64,000 nt of DNA from an uncultured Oscillospiraceae bacterium (GCA_934464775.1 CAKSKG010000008.1:1-64000); one strand, 5' to 3'. Shown: positions 40,843 through 49,940, numbered from the stretch's first letter. Made by a program: numbers and translations. Notes: generated by a model from the sequence alone, not told the origin.

Positions 40843-41379
40843 ATGGAATGCTGCGGCCGGAAAAATTCATGTCCCGAAAATGTGAAGTATCATGACGAGG
40901 AATGGGGAGTCCCTCTGCATGATGACAGAAAACAGTTTGAGTTTCTTATGCTCGAAGCAATGCAGTGCGGTCTTAACCGGAATATGATAATCAAAAAGCG
41001 TGAGATATTCAGAGCCTGCTTTGATGATTTTGATTACGAAAAAACAGCACGGTATGATGAAGCGGACATTGAGCGTATACTTCAATATGACGGCATGATA
41101 CATTCACGGAGAAAGACGGAAGCAGTGATAAACAATGCACGCTGTTTTATAAAAATACGTGAGGAGTTCGGCTCCTTTGACAGCTTTATATGGAGCTTTT
41201 CGGGCGGCAGAACCATACTGTACGAAAACCACGAAAAGGGATATATCCCTGCGGAAAACGGGCTGTCCGACAGGATAAGCAGGGAGCTGAAAAAAAGCTT
41301 TCCAACTGTAAAAATGAGCTGCTCCGATGAGAAAAATGTAAGATTTTTCGGGGCGGAGGTATCGGAGGAAAAACCATGA
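40843..41379 (+). CDS. Diverged DNA-3-methyladenine glycosylase I (Tag-like), short C-terminus
   Basis: 178 residues from MECCGRKN; the ATG at 40843 has GGTGATG upstream. It aligns with Tag over YHDEEWGVPLHDDRKQFEFLMLEAMQCGL, KKREIFRACFDDFDYEK, NNARCFIKI and FDSFIWSFSGG. Two things are odd. The conserved Trp after GLS is replaced (GLNRNMIIKKRE). The C-terminal segment with the second pair of zinc ligands (His and Cys in Tag) is missing; the protein ends VRFFGAEVSEEKP and overlaps the AraC gene by four bases. The first zinc ligands (Cys4-type, His of YHDEEW) remain. It may be an altered or inactive glycosylase. Confidence 0.82.
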   Translation: MECCGRKNSCPENVKYHDEEWGVPLHDDRKQFEFLMLEAMQCGLNRNMIIKKREIFRACFDDFDYEKTARYDEADIERILQYDGMIHSRRKTEAVINNARCFIKIREEFGSFDSFIWSFSGGRTILYENHEKGYIPAENGLSDRISRELKKSFPTVKMSCSDEKNVRFFGAEVSEEKP

Positions 41380-42194
41380 CAGAAGCTATTTATCCCGTTA
41401 TAAGCACCCAGGACAGGCTGCCCTTTTATCTTACGGGGATAGGTGTTTCCGACCCCGAATATCACGTTTCAAGAAGCAGGGGACTTGCATCTCATCAGTT
41501 TTTGTTCACGACCTCGGGCAGCGGAATTCTTTCCGTTGACGGCACAGAATATCGTCAGAAAGCAGGCTCGGTATTTTATCTTGCGCCGGGAAAGCCCCAT
41601 GAATATTATCCCGAGGGAGACAGCTGGGTGACGAACTGGCTTGTTTTCCGAGGAAATTATGCATCGGAGCTTATGAAAAGCATGGGCTTTGACGGTTTCA
41701 AATATTCGGATAACTTTGACAGCGAGCGCTGCGGACTTATTTTCAGACGGATATTTTCCGCTGCGGCAGACCCTGTAAGCGGCGGTGAAAATGCATCGGC
41801 GCTGGTGTATGAATATGTTCTTGCGATGCGGAGATGTATGTTTTCCGCAAAGAGGCTCACGGCGAACAGCATAGCCGCCGAGGCGATAGTTTACATCGAC
41901 AGCAACTATATGCAGGATATTTCCGATGAACAGCTTGCGGCTCTAAGCGGAGTTTCCGTGCAGCATTTCTGCCGTGTTTTCAAGACGGAGACTTCAATGC
42001 GTCCGCTGGAATATCTTGCAGGCAGGAGACTTGCGGAGGCAAAGTCGCTGCTGGTGAACACGGACATGGAGATAGGCGAGATCGGCAAAGCCGTGGGATA
42101 CGGCGACAGGAATTATTTCGGCATAGTTTTCAGACGTGCCGAGGGAGTTTCCCCAAGGGAGTACCGCCGCTCAAAGGGTACGGTTTTATTATGA
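41376..42194 (+). CDS. AraC-family transcriptional regulator
   Basis: 272 residues. A cupin-type N-terminal sensor domain (HQFLFTTSGSGILSVDGTEYRQKAGSVFYLAPGKPHEYYP) is followed by a C-terminal pair of helix-turn-helix units (ISDEQLAALSGVSVQHFCRVFKTE; IGEIGKAVGYGDRNYFGIVFRRAEGVSPREYRR). Such regulators usually respond to sugars and activate nearby glycoside hydrolase genes. The GH59 gene directly downstream is the obvious candidate. Coupled to the tag-like gene by ATGA overlap. Confidence 0.94.
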   Translation: MTEAIYPVISTQDRLPFYLTGIGVSDPEYHVSRSRGLASHQFLFTTSGSGILSVDGTEYRQKAGSVFYLAPGKPHEYYPEGDSWVTNWLVFRGNYASELMKSMGFDGFKYSDNFDSERCGLIFRRIFSAAADPVSGGENASALVYEYVLAMRRCMFSAKRLTANSIAAEAIVYIDSNYMQDISDEQLAALSGVSVQHFCRVFKTETSMRPLEYLAGRRLAEAKSLLVNTDMEIGEIGKAVGYGDRNYFGIVFRRAEGVSPREYRRSKGTVLL

Positions 42195-42277
42195 TATTTC
42201 GGTATTTACGTCGATTTTTCTGCGGCATGACATTTTCTCCGATGCTAAAAAAGTAAGAATATGCAAAATATTTCAGA

Positions 42278-42306
42278 TTGACCGTTTTGCGTTCATAGCT
42301 TATAAT
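42278..42306 (+). promoter_or_regulatory. Sigma-A-type promoter for the GH59 gene
   Basis: TTGACC (42278-42283), 17-bp spacer, TATAAT (42301-42306), about 85 bp before the TTG start. Confidence 0.78.
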
Positions 42307-42390
42307 TAGATTCAGAAAAATTACTGTGCACGGTATGTTTTTTCGGAAATTTATATTACAATGATATGTTCTGCGAGAGGGGAATATCTT

Positions 42391-45108
42391 TTGAAAACAA
42401 TAAAAAAATGTGCGGCTGCGGCTGCGGCGGCAACTGTGATGCTGTCGGCGGCAGTGCCCGTGTATGCCGATACGGAGACGGAAGCAATGAATAAAAACGA
42501 GATAATCATAGACGGAAAAATGGCGAATACCCGTGAAAATATGCGTTACAGAGGCGCAGGAATGGTAAGCGGAAACAATTCGTCACGTCTGCTTATGGAT
42601 TATAAGACCGAATCGCCCGAGGCTTATAACGAGATACTCGAATATATTTTCGGCAGTGAGGGGATCGGCGTAAATCACCTGAAGCTGGAAATGGGTTCGG
42701 ACATAAATTCATCGTCGGGTACAGAGCCTTCCGTAATGCGCAGTGAAGATGAGACTGCGGACGTTACAAGGGGAGCGGGATATCAGCTGGCGGCAGACGC
42801 AAAAAAGGTAAATCCCGATCTTACCGTGGATATGCTCTGGTGGAGCGAGCCTAAATGGGTGTCCGACGCAGAGGACGTATATGCCGCAAGATACAAGTGG
42901 TATAAGGAAACTCTTGACGCCGCTTATGAGACTTACGGTCTGAAATTTGATTATGTCAGCGCTGTTCAGAATGAGCGTGCGGCAGATCTTGAATGGGTAA
43001 AATATCTTTCGTCGCATCTTAAAAGCGAGACGGACTGCCCCTATGATTACTCAAAGATAAAAATAGTTGGCGGCGAAGAGGTCTGCACATGGGGCTTTGC
43101 CGACAGAATGAACGAGGACAGCGAGCTTATGGAGGTTGTTGATGTTGTGGGAAGCCACTACACCAGCAAGTCCACAGTTGCCGCACAGAAGCTGGCTGAA
43201 CAGCAGGGCAAGGAGCTTTGGTTCAGCGAGGCAAGCTCTTCCATGAGCTACGCACAGGGAACATACAGATTTGACGGCACAGGTTCGGGAATGTCCGATA
43301 TAAACGGCGCTCTCGATATTGCGAACCGAATTATCGGAATGTACCCCAACGGCGGAATGACGCTGTATGAATATCAGCCTGTTGTTTCCGCATATTATGA
43401 CGGCGTGACCTACTGTCAGAAGCAGCTCATTTTCGCTTGCGACCCCTGGAGCGGATATTATATGCTGGACAGCGGATTTTATATGTCGCTTCACTTCTCA
43501 CAGTTTATCAAAAAGGGCTGGACGTTCATTGACGGAGCCTGCTATTCGGACGGAAAGGCAGGCGGCGACGGTCATGCCATAGTTGATGCAGTTTACAGCT
43601 TCATGACCGCTTCCGACCCCGACACGGGCGATTACAGTACAGTCATCACAAACACCACAGCAGAGCCTATCGAATATACATTCAGAGTGTCCGATCTTGA
43701 AAAGGCTTCGGCACCCATAAGCGTATGGGAAACAAGAGGTCCCGACAGCACCGAAAGCACCGCTTACGATGAGAATTATTTCAAAAAGACAGCCGATATC
43801 ACCCCCGAGGAGAACAACGGCGAGTATACTTATAAGGTGACTGTCGCTCCCTATTCGATAATCACGGTTTCGACAGTTTCTCCCGAAAGAACGGAGTATG
43901 TGAATAAGGACTTCTCCGAGAGGACTGTCCTTGAACTGCCCTATACGGACGATTTTGAATATGCTGACTATCCCGAAGATTATCTTGCTTCAAGAGGAAA
44001 TGCTCCCAGATACACAACAGATCAGGGCGGCGCTTTTGAGGTGGAAAAGACCGAAAACGGAAATGTTCTTGTTCAGCAGATAACTCCCGAAACAAAGGCA
44101 AATGAATGGGGCTGGACTCCCGACCCCGTGACCTGCTTCGGCGATGACAGGTGGTATGATTACAGCGTATCGGCAGAGGTGAAATTTGACCCTGCGGAGG
44201 ATAAGGCTTCAAATTATGTCGGCGTTGGATTGAGATATACGCTTGCCTGCAATGCAAGCAGCGGCTATTGGATCCAGCTTTATGAGGACGGCAGTTGGAA
44301 GCTCAAAGGCAATTCTTCCGATAAGGCAGGCGGAAAGCTTGAGGGCTTTGACGGCAGTGCTTCCCATGAGTTAAAGATCGAAGCACAGGGAAAAACGATA
44401 CGTGCATATGCCGATGGAGAGCTTCTGGCGGAATATACCTGCGAAAATGAGCCGCTTGTCGGTGCGGGACGTGCCGCACTTTACAGCTCATACAACAGGA
44501 ACAGCTTTGATAACATAGACATCGAGCCTCTGGGCGATTCACCCTATATCACACGCTTTGACAATACGGATCTCTGCTTTGAGTATGAGGGCGAGTGGGA
44601 ACACAACACCATGAGCAGCTTCAAGAACTATAAGAGAACTATCTCAAAGGGCAGCACGGATTCCGTTCTTACGGTAAGCTTTGACGGAACAGGCTTTGCG
44701 CTTATGGGAGAAACAGGCGATGATACAGTGCTTTCGGTGTCGATAGACGGCGGCGAAGCGGAGCTTTTTCCCGTGTATAAAACAGGCTTCAGAGATATTT
44801 CGTATATGGCAGAGGGACTTGAAAACGGTCATCATACCGCAAAGATAACCGTTGCAATGGGTTCGTACAGCGTTGACGGAATGCAGGTAACAGGCGGAGA
44901 TATCCCTCTCCCCGAAGAAGAAATCATTGAAGAGACAGCTGCGGACGAAACCGAGGTCACCGTATCGGACGATGCTGAAAATGCATCTGCGGAGACAGGC
45001 GTGTCCGAAAAGAAAAAGAGCGGTGCGGCAGTGCCAATAGCAATAGGTGCTGCGGCTGCTGCGGGAATTGCGGCAGCGATCATAATATCAAAGAAAAAGA
45101 AGAAGTAA
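42391..45108 (+). CDS. Secreted, membrane-anchored GH59 galactosidase (galactocerebrosidase-like)
   Basis: 905 residues from TTG 42391, chosen because AGAGGGG lies 8 nt upstream and a clean signal peptide then starts the protein (KTIKKCAAAAAAATVML, cleavage after VYA). GH59 motifs follow: RGAGMVSGNNSSRLLMDY, HLKLEMGSDINSSSGTEPS, and the catalytic acid/base Glu195 in VQNERAAD and nucleophile Glu280 in LWFSEASSS. After the catalytic barrel come a beta domain, a laminin-G-like lectin domain (about 525-710), a further beta-sandwich, and an acidic linker. A C-terminal membrane helix with KKKKK lacks LPXTG. Family members remove galactose from glycolipids or glycans. It is next to an AraC regulator. 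Confidence 0.9.
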   Translation: MKTIKKCAAAAAAATVMLSAAVPVYADTETEAMNKNEIIIDGKMANTRENMRYRGAGMVSGNNSSRLLMDYKTESPEAYNEILEYIFGSEGIGVNHLKLEMGSDINSSSGTEPSVMRSEDETADVTRGAGYQLAADAKKVNPDLTVDMLWWSEPKWVSDAEDVYAARYKWYKETLDAAYETYGLKFDYVSAVQNERAADLEWVKYLSSHLKSETDCPYDYSKIKIVGGEEVCTWGFADRMNEDSELMEVVDVVGSHYTSKSTVAAQKLAEQQGKELWFSEASSSMSYAQGTYRFDGTGSGMSDINGALDIANRIIGMYPNGGMTLYEYQPVVSAYYDGVTYCQKQLIFACDPWSGYYMLDSGFYMSLHFSQFIKKGWTFIDGACYSDGKAGGDGHAIVDAVYSFMTASDPDTGDYSTVITNTTAEPIEYTFRVSDLEKASAPISVWETRGPDSTESTAYDENYFKKTADITPEENNGEYTYKVTVAPYSIITVSTVSPERTEYVNKDFSERTVLELPYTDDFEYADYPEDYLASRGNAPRYTTDQGGAFEVEKTENGNVLVQQITPETKANEWGWTPDPVTCFGDDRWYDYSVSAEVKFDPAEDKASNYVGVGLRYTLACNASSGYWIQLYEDGSWKLKGNSSDKAGGKLEGFDGSASHELKIEAQGKTIRAYADGELLAEYTCENEPLVGAGRAALYSSYNRNSFDNIDIEPLGDSPYITRFDNTDLCFEYEGEWEHNTMSSFKNYKRTISKGSTDSVLTVSFDGTGFALMGETGDDTVLSVSIDGGEAELFPVYKTGFRDISYMAEGLENGHHTAKITVAMGSYSVDGMQVTGGDIPLPEEEIIEETAADETEVTVSDDAENASAETGVSEKKKSGAAVPIAIGAAAAAGIAAAIIISKKKKK

Positions 45109-45111
45109 GCT

Positions 45112-46452
45112 ATGAATAATTCAAGAAATATGACGGAGGGCAGCGAGACAGGACATATCGTTCGCTTTACCCTGCCGCTGCTGGGCGGAAATCTGCTCCA
45201 GCAGACCTATAATATCGTTGATACGCTTATTGTCGGACATTATCTCGGCGACACGGCACTTGCGGCGGTGGGCGCAACGGGAAGTATAACCTATCTTTTC
45301 TATACGCTGTGCATCGGACTTTCTATCGGTGCGGGAGTTATCATATCCCAGCTTTTCGGAGTGGGTGATATGAAGCGTCTGAGATCGGCGGTGTTCAATT
45401 CGGCAGTGGTGACGGCGATGTTCGGCATTGCGGTCAGTGTGATATCCTCGCTGCTGGCAGAGCCTGTGCTGCGGCTGCTGAATGTTCCCGATGAGCTTAT
45501 CGGAACCTCGGCGCTGTATATGAGGATAGCTTGCGGCGGAACCGTTGCGGTGGCGGCGTACAACTGGATCAACGCCGTGATGAGGGCGCTGGGAGATTCA
45601 AAAACCCCCCTCATATTTCTTGGAGCGGCAAGTCTGCTGAATGCGGGGCTTGATCTGCTGTTCGTGGTAGTATTCAAATCGGGTGTCGGCGGAGCTGCCC
45701 TTGCGACAGTCCTTGCCCAAGGATTTTCCGCTGTGGTCTGCATAATATACTGCTTTAAGACCTGCAGGGAGCTGAAATTTGAGCGTGAGGATATCCGCAC
45801 GGACGGCAGCATGATGAAAAAATGCATCGTGACAGGTGTACCGATAGCTGCCCAGAACGGACTTATCTCAATATCAATGGTGGCGCTCCAGAGAGTCACC
45901 AACGGCTTCGGTGCGACGGTCATGGCAGCATATACCGTTTCAATGCGTATCGAGCAGTTCGTGCAGCAGCCTTTTTCGTCGCTGAATGCGGCAGTATCCA
46001 CCTTTACGGGTCAGAACATAGGCGCAGGAAAAAGCGACAGGGCGGTAAAGGGACTTCGTTCGGGAATAAGGATATCCGTTATATTCGGCTTTGTGATGCT
46101 GGGAGTTTTTGCGCTGTTCGGAAAGGCAATAACAGGCTGCTTCGTGAATGCGGAGGAGACGATAAGCATTGCTTCAAGGGCGCTTGTAATGACAGCCTGC
46201 TTCTATTGGTCGCTGGGAATAATACATACCGTAAGAGGCTTTCTCAACGGAGCGGGAGACACGGGCTATGCGCTGGTAAACGGCGCAGCGGAGGTCATCT
46301 GCCGAGTGGGATTGTCACTGGTGCTTACGAAAATAGCGATGATAGGCTTTTGGGGAATATGGCTCACCACCTGCTGTACTTGGTTTGTAACGGCAGCGGT
46401 AAGCTATATCAGATTCAGAAGCGGCAAGTGGAAAAATAAAGCACTGACGTAA
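45112..46452 (+). CDS. MATE family efflux transporter
   Basis: 446 residues, twelve hydrophobic helices in two halves. Typical features: FTLPLLGGNLLQQTYNIVDTLIVGHYLG in helix 1 and VTGVPIAAQNGLISISMVALQRVTN in helix 7. It exports cationic or polar compounds by Na+ or H+ exchange. It starts 3 bp after the GH59 stop with a weak ribosome site, so it probably depends on read-through translation from that gene. Confidence 0.94.
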   Translation: MNNSRNMTEGSETGHIVRFTLPLLGGNLLQQTYNIVDTLIVGHYLGDTALAAVGATGSITYLFYTLCIGLSIGAGVIISQLFGVGDMKRLRSAVFNSAVVTAMFGIAVSVISSLLAEPVLRLLNVPDELIGTSALYMRIACGGTVAVAAYNWINAVMRALGDSKTPLIFLGAASLLNAGLDLLFVVVFKSGVGGAALATVLAQGFSAVVCIIYCFKTCRELKFEREDIRTDGSMMKKCIVTGVPIAAQNGLISISMVALQRVTNGFGATVMAAYTVSMRIEQFVQQPFSSLNAAVSTFTGQNIGAGKSDRAVKGLRSGIRISVIFGFVMLGVFALFGKAITGCFVNAEETISIASRALVMTACFYWSLGIIHTVRGFLNGAGDTGYALVNGAAEVICRVGLSLVLTKIAMIGFWGIWLTTCCTWFVTAAVSYIRFRSGKWKNKALT

Positions 46453-46470
46453 TCAAACATAATAAAAACA

Positions 46471-46513
46471 GATCGGCATACCGTTTCATGAACAGTATGC
46501 CGATCGCTTTTTT
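46471..46513 (+). terminator. Terminator after the MATE gene
   Basis: A perfect 11-bp stem (46471-46481 with 46495-46505), a 13-nt loop, then GCTTTTTT. Element B begins at its last T. Confidence 0.9.
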
Positions 46514-46566
46514 AGAACCTGTCTTCATAAGAAATGTATGCGCATATGCTTATGAAGACAGGTTCT
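46514..46566. repeat. 53-bp MITE-like palindrome (element B), deletion form of element C
   Basis: Perfect 18-bp terminal inverted repeats (46514-46531 and 46549-46566; AGAACCTGTCTTCATAAG) enclose 17 nt. Those 17 nt consist of the two inner end sequences of element C (AAATGTATG and CATATG) joined together. It is therefore an internally deleted relative of the repeat at 50847-51009. It lies between the MATE terminator and the 3' side of the oleate hydratase gene. Confidence 0.8.
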
Positions 46567-46665
46567 TATATTCATTCAGCTTGTGCAGACGCCGTTTCCA
46601 TGTCCGTGAAAATTGCTTTGCACTTCATGGGCAAAGAGCGGACGCCTGCAATGGCGGAAAGCATA

Positions 46666-48441
46666 TCAGATAACGTTGTATTCTTTCAGCAGCTTTTCGA
46701 TGTCGGTGCCCTCAATGCGCTTGATAACTTCCTTGAGAGCGATCTTCTGGGCAAGATTCATGTCCATGTCGGTGACCTTTTTGCCGTCTCTGAGCTTTAC
46801 AGTCGCATCGAGAAGCGCACGGAGATCATATACGCTGCCCCATACCTCGGGAACGCCTCTGTCAACGTTCAGCAGAGTATATACAGCCTCCATAGCCGTT
46901 CTCATGGAGTATTCCGTGGTGAATATTGTATCACGCTTTGTTTCGGCGAACTGACCTAAGAATGCGAAGTTTACCGCACCATCGGGAACAACGTCGGGAC
47001 GGTCGCCGTATGCACGGGGCATGAAGAATGCCGTGATATAAGGCATCATGCAGGGAACAGTGTTTGCGCTGTGTTCAGCCATGTCCTCAATCTCGTCCTC
47101 GGGAACTCCGAGGTGATAGAGCCATTCCATGCAGATCTCCTTGCCTGTGCAGTCACGCATGGGCTTCTTTACATAATCGCCGATCTTGTCGGAGAACAGA
47201 CCGTATACCCATACAACGCACTGATCCTTGGGCTGGCTGCGGAACTGGGGCTGACGGTTGATAGTCCAACTGAGGAGCCATGAGGAATCCTTTACCGTAA
47301 CGATTCCGCCTGTAACTACCTTGCCCGAGAACGGGTCACGCTTGCAGATGTTCTTGATATAGGGGATAATGCGCTGATCGAGAGTTGTGACCGTGGCGCT
47401 CATCCAGTTGGACTGCTCGGGGTCGCCGCAGAATTTGTCGGGGTGACCGAAGGACGGATCCTGTGCAGCGATCCTGCGCCACATATCCCAGCCGCCGCCT
47501 GCTTTGATCTCGGGGATAAAGGGAGCAGGGGAGTTCTGGCTGCCGATAGCGGAATTTTCAACGCAGCCGCCGTTTGTGATGAATACAAGATCGTTTTCGG
47601 TAAGTCCGATGGAATCTTCCTTTCCGTCACGGATAACATCGATCTTTACAGCCTGTTTGCGCTGAGGTGTGCATTCAAACTCTACATTTACTACCTTGAC
47701 GCCGTAGTGGAACTGAACGCCGAAGCTTTCAAGATATTTCACCATAGGCAGTATCATTGATTCATACTGATTGTACTTTGTGAAGCGGAGCGCCTTGAAG
47801 TCGGGCAGACCGCCGATGTGGTGGATAAAGCGCTGGATATAAAGCTTCATTTCAAGTGCGCTGTGCCAGTTTTCAAAAGCGAACATCGTGCGCCAGTAGA
47901 GCCAGAAGTTGGAGTTAAGGACTTCATCATCGAAAACATCTGTGATGCGCTTGTCCTGAAGATCCTCATTGGGCGTAAAGAAAAGCTTCATTATCTCGGC
48001 AGCGCCCTTGTCGGAGATGTCGAACTTTCCGTCCGTGTGGGCGTCCTGACCTCTGTTGACGGTAGCACGGCAGAGAGAATAGTTGGGGTCTGCCTTGTTG
48101 AGCCAGTAGTATTCGTCCAGAACCGAAACACCTTCCGTTTCGATAGAGGGGATAGATCTGAAAAGATCCCACATTACCTCGAAATGGTTGTCCATTTCAC
48201 GGCCGCCTCTCATGACATAGCCGACGTTTTCAAACTTGTAGCCGTCGCAGGCACCGCCGGGGAGCTGTTCCTTTTCAAGGATATGAACACGCTCGCCTTT
48301 CATCTGTCCGTCACGGACAAGGTAGCAGGCTGCCGTAAGTGCGGCAAGACCGCTTCCGATTATATATGCAGATTTGCCGTCAACTCCCTCGGGCTTTAAG
48401 GGCCTTGCAAATGCTTCGTAGTTTCCGCTTGAATAATACAT
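46666..48441 (-). CDS. ohyA: Oleate hydratase
   Basis: 591 residues, the full length of the myosin-cross-reactive antigen family. The FAD-binding Rossmann motif is IIGSGLAALTAACYLV (about 27-42). The signature MRGGREMDNHFE follows with the catalytic Glu82. It hydrates the cis-9 double bond of oleic and related acids to 10-hydroxy fatty acids, a detoxification step in gut bacteria. It has a good GGAGG ribosome site and its own promoter. A TetR-type gene lies just upstream in the same direction and is a likely regulator. Confidence 0.97.
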   Translation of the reverse strand: MYYSSGNYEAFARPLKPEGVDGKSAYIIGSGLAALTAACYLVRDGQMKGERVHILEKEQLPGGACDGYKFENVGYVMRGGREMDNHFEVMWDLFRSIPSIETEGVSVLDEYYWLNKADPNYSLCRATVNRGQDAHTDGKFDISDKGAAEIMKLFFTPNEDLQDKRITDVFDDEVLNSNFWLYWRTMFAFENWHSALEMKLYIQRFIHHIGGLPDFKALRFTKYNQYESMILPMVKYLESFGVQFHYGVKVVNVEFECTPQRKQAVKIDVIRDGKEDSIGLTENDLVFITNGGCVENSAIGSQNSPAPFIPEIKAGGGWDMWRRIAAQDPSFGHPDKFCGDPEQSNWMSATVTTLDQRIIPYIKNICKRDPFSGKVVTGGIVTVKDSSWLLSWTINRQPQFRSQPKDQCVVWVYGLFSDKIGDYVKKPMRDCTGKEICMEWLYHLGVPEDEIEDMAEHSANTVPCMMPYITAFFMPRAYGDRPDVVPDGAVNFAFLGQFAETKRDTIFTTEYSMRTAMEAVYTLLNVDRGVPEVWGSVYDLRALLDATVKLRDGKKVTDMDMNLAQKIALKEVIKRIEGTDIEKLLKEYNVI

Positions 48442-48493
48442 AATGATTCCTCCATTTTTTTGGTTTTTATTATGTTTTCCTTTCGGTAACTAT

Positions 48494-48522
48494 ATAATAC
48501 ATCGGGGCGGAAAAAATAACAA
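48494..48522 (-). promoter_or_regulatory. Sigma-A-type promoter for the oleate hydratase gene
   Basis: On the minus strand: TTGTTA (48522-48517), 17-bp spacer, TATTAT (48499-48494). Confidence 0.7.
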
Positions 48523-48530
48523 TAAACAGA

Positions 48531-48563
48531 AAAATCCCGATGATAAATTTTTTATCATCGGGA
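48531..48563 (-). terminator. Terminator of the TetR-type gene
   Basis: A perfect 13-bp inverted repeat (48535-48547 with 48551-48563) with a 3-nt loop, followed by TTTT on the minus strand. It lies 44 bp after the tetR stop. Since it sits next to the oleate hydratase -35 box, it could also be a regulator site. Confidence 0.75.
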
Positions 48564-48607
48564 AAAAAGAGATGTATTTTTTATCAAAACGGCAGAAATG
48601 ATAAAAT

Positions 48608-49165
48608 TCAGTGGGAAGAAAACTTTTCGATTGCAGAGGGAATGTTTCCGTGCATAAGCAGTGAAAGACGTTCGATTATCTGCTTCGGGTCCTCACGCAT
48701 ATCGTGCTTCACCCAGTCCAGCATAAGCCCCACGAATGCGTATTTGTAAAAATCGGCTATGAATTTTTTGTCCTCGTCCCGAATGCTCATTCCTGTGGAT
48801 TTTTCCTCCACCACGTCCATAAGCAGCTGATAGGTCACCTTGTAAAGATATAATTCCACCTGCTCACGGCTGACGGAATGATATACATTCACAATAAAAG
48901 GCTTGTTTTCCAGCACCGCATAGAAAAGCTGCAAAAAGCCCTGCTGCCAGCTGTCATAGGTCTTATTTCCGCAGATCACCTTTTTTGCGTCCTCTTCGCA
49001 GGACCATTCGATAAGGTCGTAGATGTCCTTGAAGTGATAATAAAAGGTCATGCGGTTTATGCCGCAGTCGTCGGCAATATCATTTATGGTTATCTTGTTC
49101 AGCGGCTTTTCAAGGAGCAGCTTTTTAAGTGATGCTTCAAGCGCACGTTTTGTTACCTGTGACAT
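48608..49165 (-). CDS. TetR-family transcriptional regulator
   Basis: 185 residues. The N-terminal DNA-binding part is KRALEASLKKLLLEKPLNKITINDIADDCGINRMTFYYHFKDIYDLIEW, the TetR signature. The C-terminal ligand part has TetR_C_8-like features (VSREQVELYLYKVTYQLLMDVVEE). It lies upstream of ohyA; comparable regulators sense fatty acids and control hydratase genes. That link is inferred from position only. The ATG has GAAAGGA upstream. Confidence 0.92.
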   Translation of the reverse strand: MSQVTKRALEASLKKLLLEKPLNKITINDIADDCGINRMTFYYHFKDIYDLIEWSCEEDAKKVICGNKTYDSWQQGFLQLFYAVLENKPFIVNVYHSVSREQVELYLYKVTYQLLMDVVEEKSTGMSIRDEDKKFIADFYKYAFVGLMLDWVKHDMREDPKQIIERLSLLMHGNIPSAIEKFSSH

Positions 49166-49211
49166 AATAATCCTTTCAAGCTTTGATATTTTTTAGTCAT
49201 GTATTGCTGTA

Positions 49212-49240
49212 ATTATACCACACCGGCGCCGAAAAATCAA
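49212..49240 (-). promoter_or_regulatory. Sigma-A-type promoter for the TetR-type gene
   Basis: On the minus strand: TTGATT (49240-49235), 17-bp spacer, TATAAT (49217-49212). Confidence 0.75.
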
Positions 49241-49244
49241 GGTG

Positions 49245-49289
49245 AAAAAATATCCGCTGCCGACAAACTCATCGGGAGCGGATATTTTT
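49245..49289 (-). terminator. Terminator after the SGNH hydrolase gene
   Basis: A perfect 13-bp stem (49246-49258 with 49277-49289), with an inner CCGA/TCGG stem and T-run on the minus strand, 10 bp after the stop. Confidence 0.85.
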
Positions 49290-49298
49290 GCATTTTTA

Positions 49299-49940
49299 TT
49301 ATTCGTGAACGTATTTCATGAAGTCATCGTAAATGGCACGGTAGCCTGTTTCGTTTATGTGCAGACCCTCAATGGTATATTCCGCTTTCAGCCTGCCCTG
49401 ATCGTCTTTCAGCTTTTCATTTATGTTTATGAAGCGCTGATTGTGCTTTTTCGCAAGCTTTTCCACCTCGGCATTTGCTGTGTTTATCTTTTCATTGGTG
49501 CGTATTTTAAGGCACTCTTTCATTTCCTCGGCGGCAGCCTCGTAATTCACGGGATAATATGCCATGAGATAAATTTTAACATCGGGAACGGCAGCTTCAA
49601 TCGCCGTTATTATTTTATCATAGTTTTCCATAAGCTCGCTTATGGGAATGCTTGACCAGCTCAGATCGTTTGTTCCGATGTTGATGAAAACCTTTTTGGG
49701 CATAAGATCGGTGGCGCAAACGTCGATGACCTCAAGCAGCTCCGTGGAGATGAAGCCGCCGATTCCACGGTTGTAGATAACAGTTTTGTCGCCGTGCTCT
49801 TCCTGGAGCTTATTGATCGGGAACATCTCCATAAGCGATGAGCCTGTGCAGACGATCTGACCTTTAAGTGCGGTCTTGTTAAGCTCACGGTAGTTGTTGA
49901 TCTTCCATGCCTTGTCGTAAACAATTTCCTTTTCGCTCAT
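49299..49940 (-). CDS. SGNH/GDSL-family hydrolase
   Basis: 213 residues from MSEKEIVYDKAW; ATG 49940 has AAGGAAG 8 nt upstream. Block I is IVCTGSSLMEMFP with the catalytic Ser, block III is FINIGTNDLSW, and block V is EGLHINETGY with the Asp-less His site. No signal peptide, so it probably acts in the cytoplasm on an acyl or acetyl ester. It follows the YhfC-like gene by 19 bp and is likely cotranscribed with it. Confidence 0.92.
   Translation of the reverse strand: MSEKEIVYDKAWKINNYRELNKTALKGQIVCTGSSLMEMFPINKLQEEHGDKTVIYNRGIGGFISTELLEVIDVCATDLMPKKVFINIGTNDLSWSSIPISELMENYDKIITAIEAAVPDVKIYLMAYYPVNYEAAAEEMKECLKIRTNEKINTANAEVEKLAKKHNQRFININEKLKDDQGRLKAEYTIEGLHINETGYRAIYDDFMKYVHE

Noticed and set aside
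40843..41379. Frameshifted tag pseudogene
   Set aside because: The missing C-terminal residues were not found in other frames just downstream, and the frame is open and coupled to the next gene, so it is kept as a diverged CDS.
46488..46673. Small plus-strand ORF after the MATE gene
   Set aside because: It starts in the terminator and runs through element B, has no ribosome site, and shares its codons with the repeat in element C.
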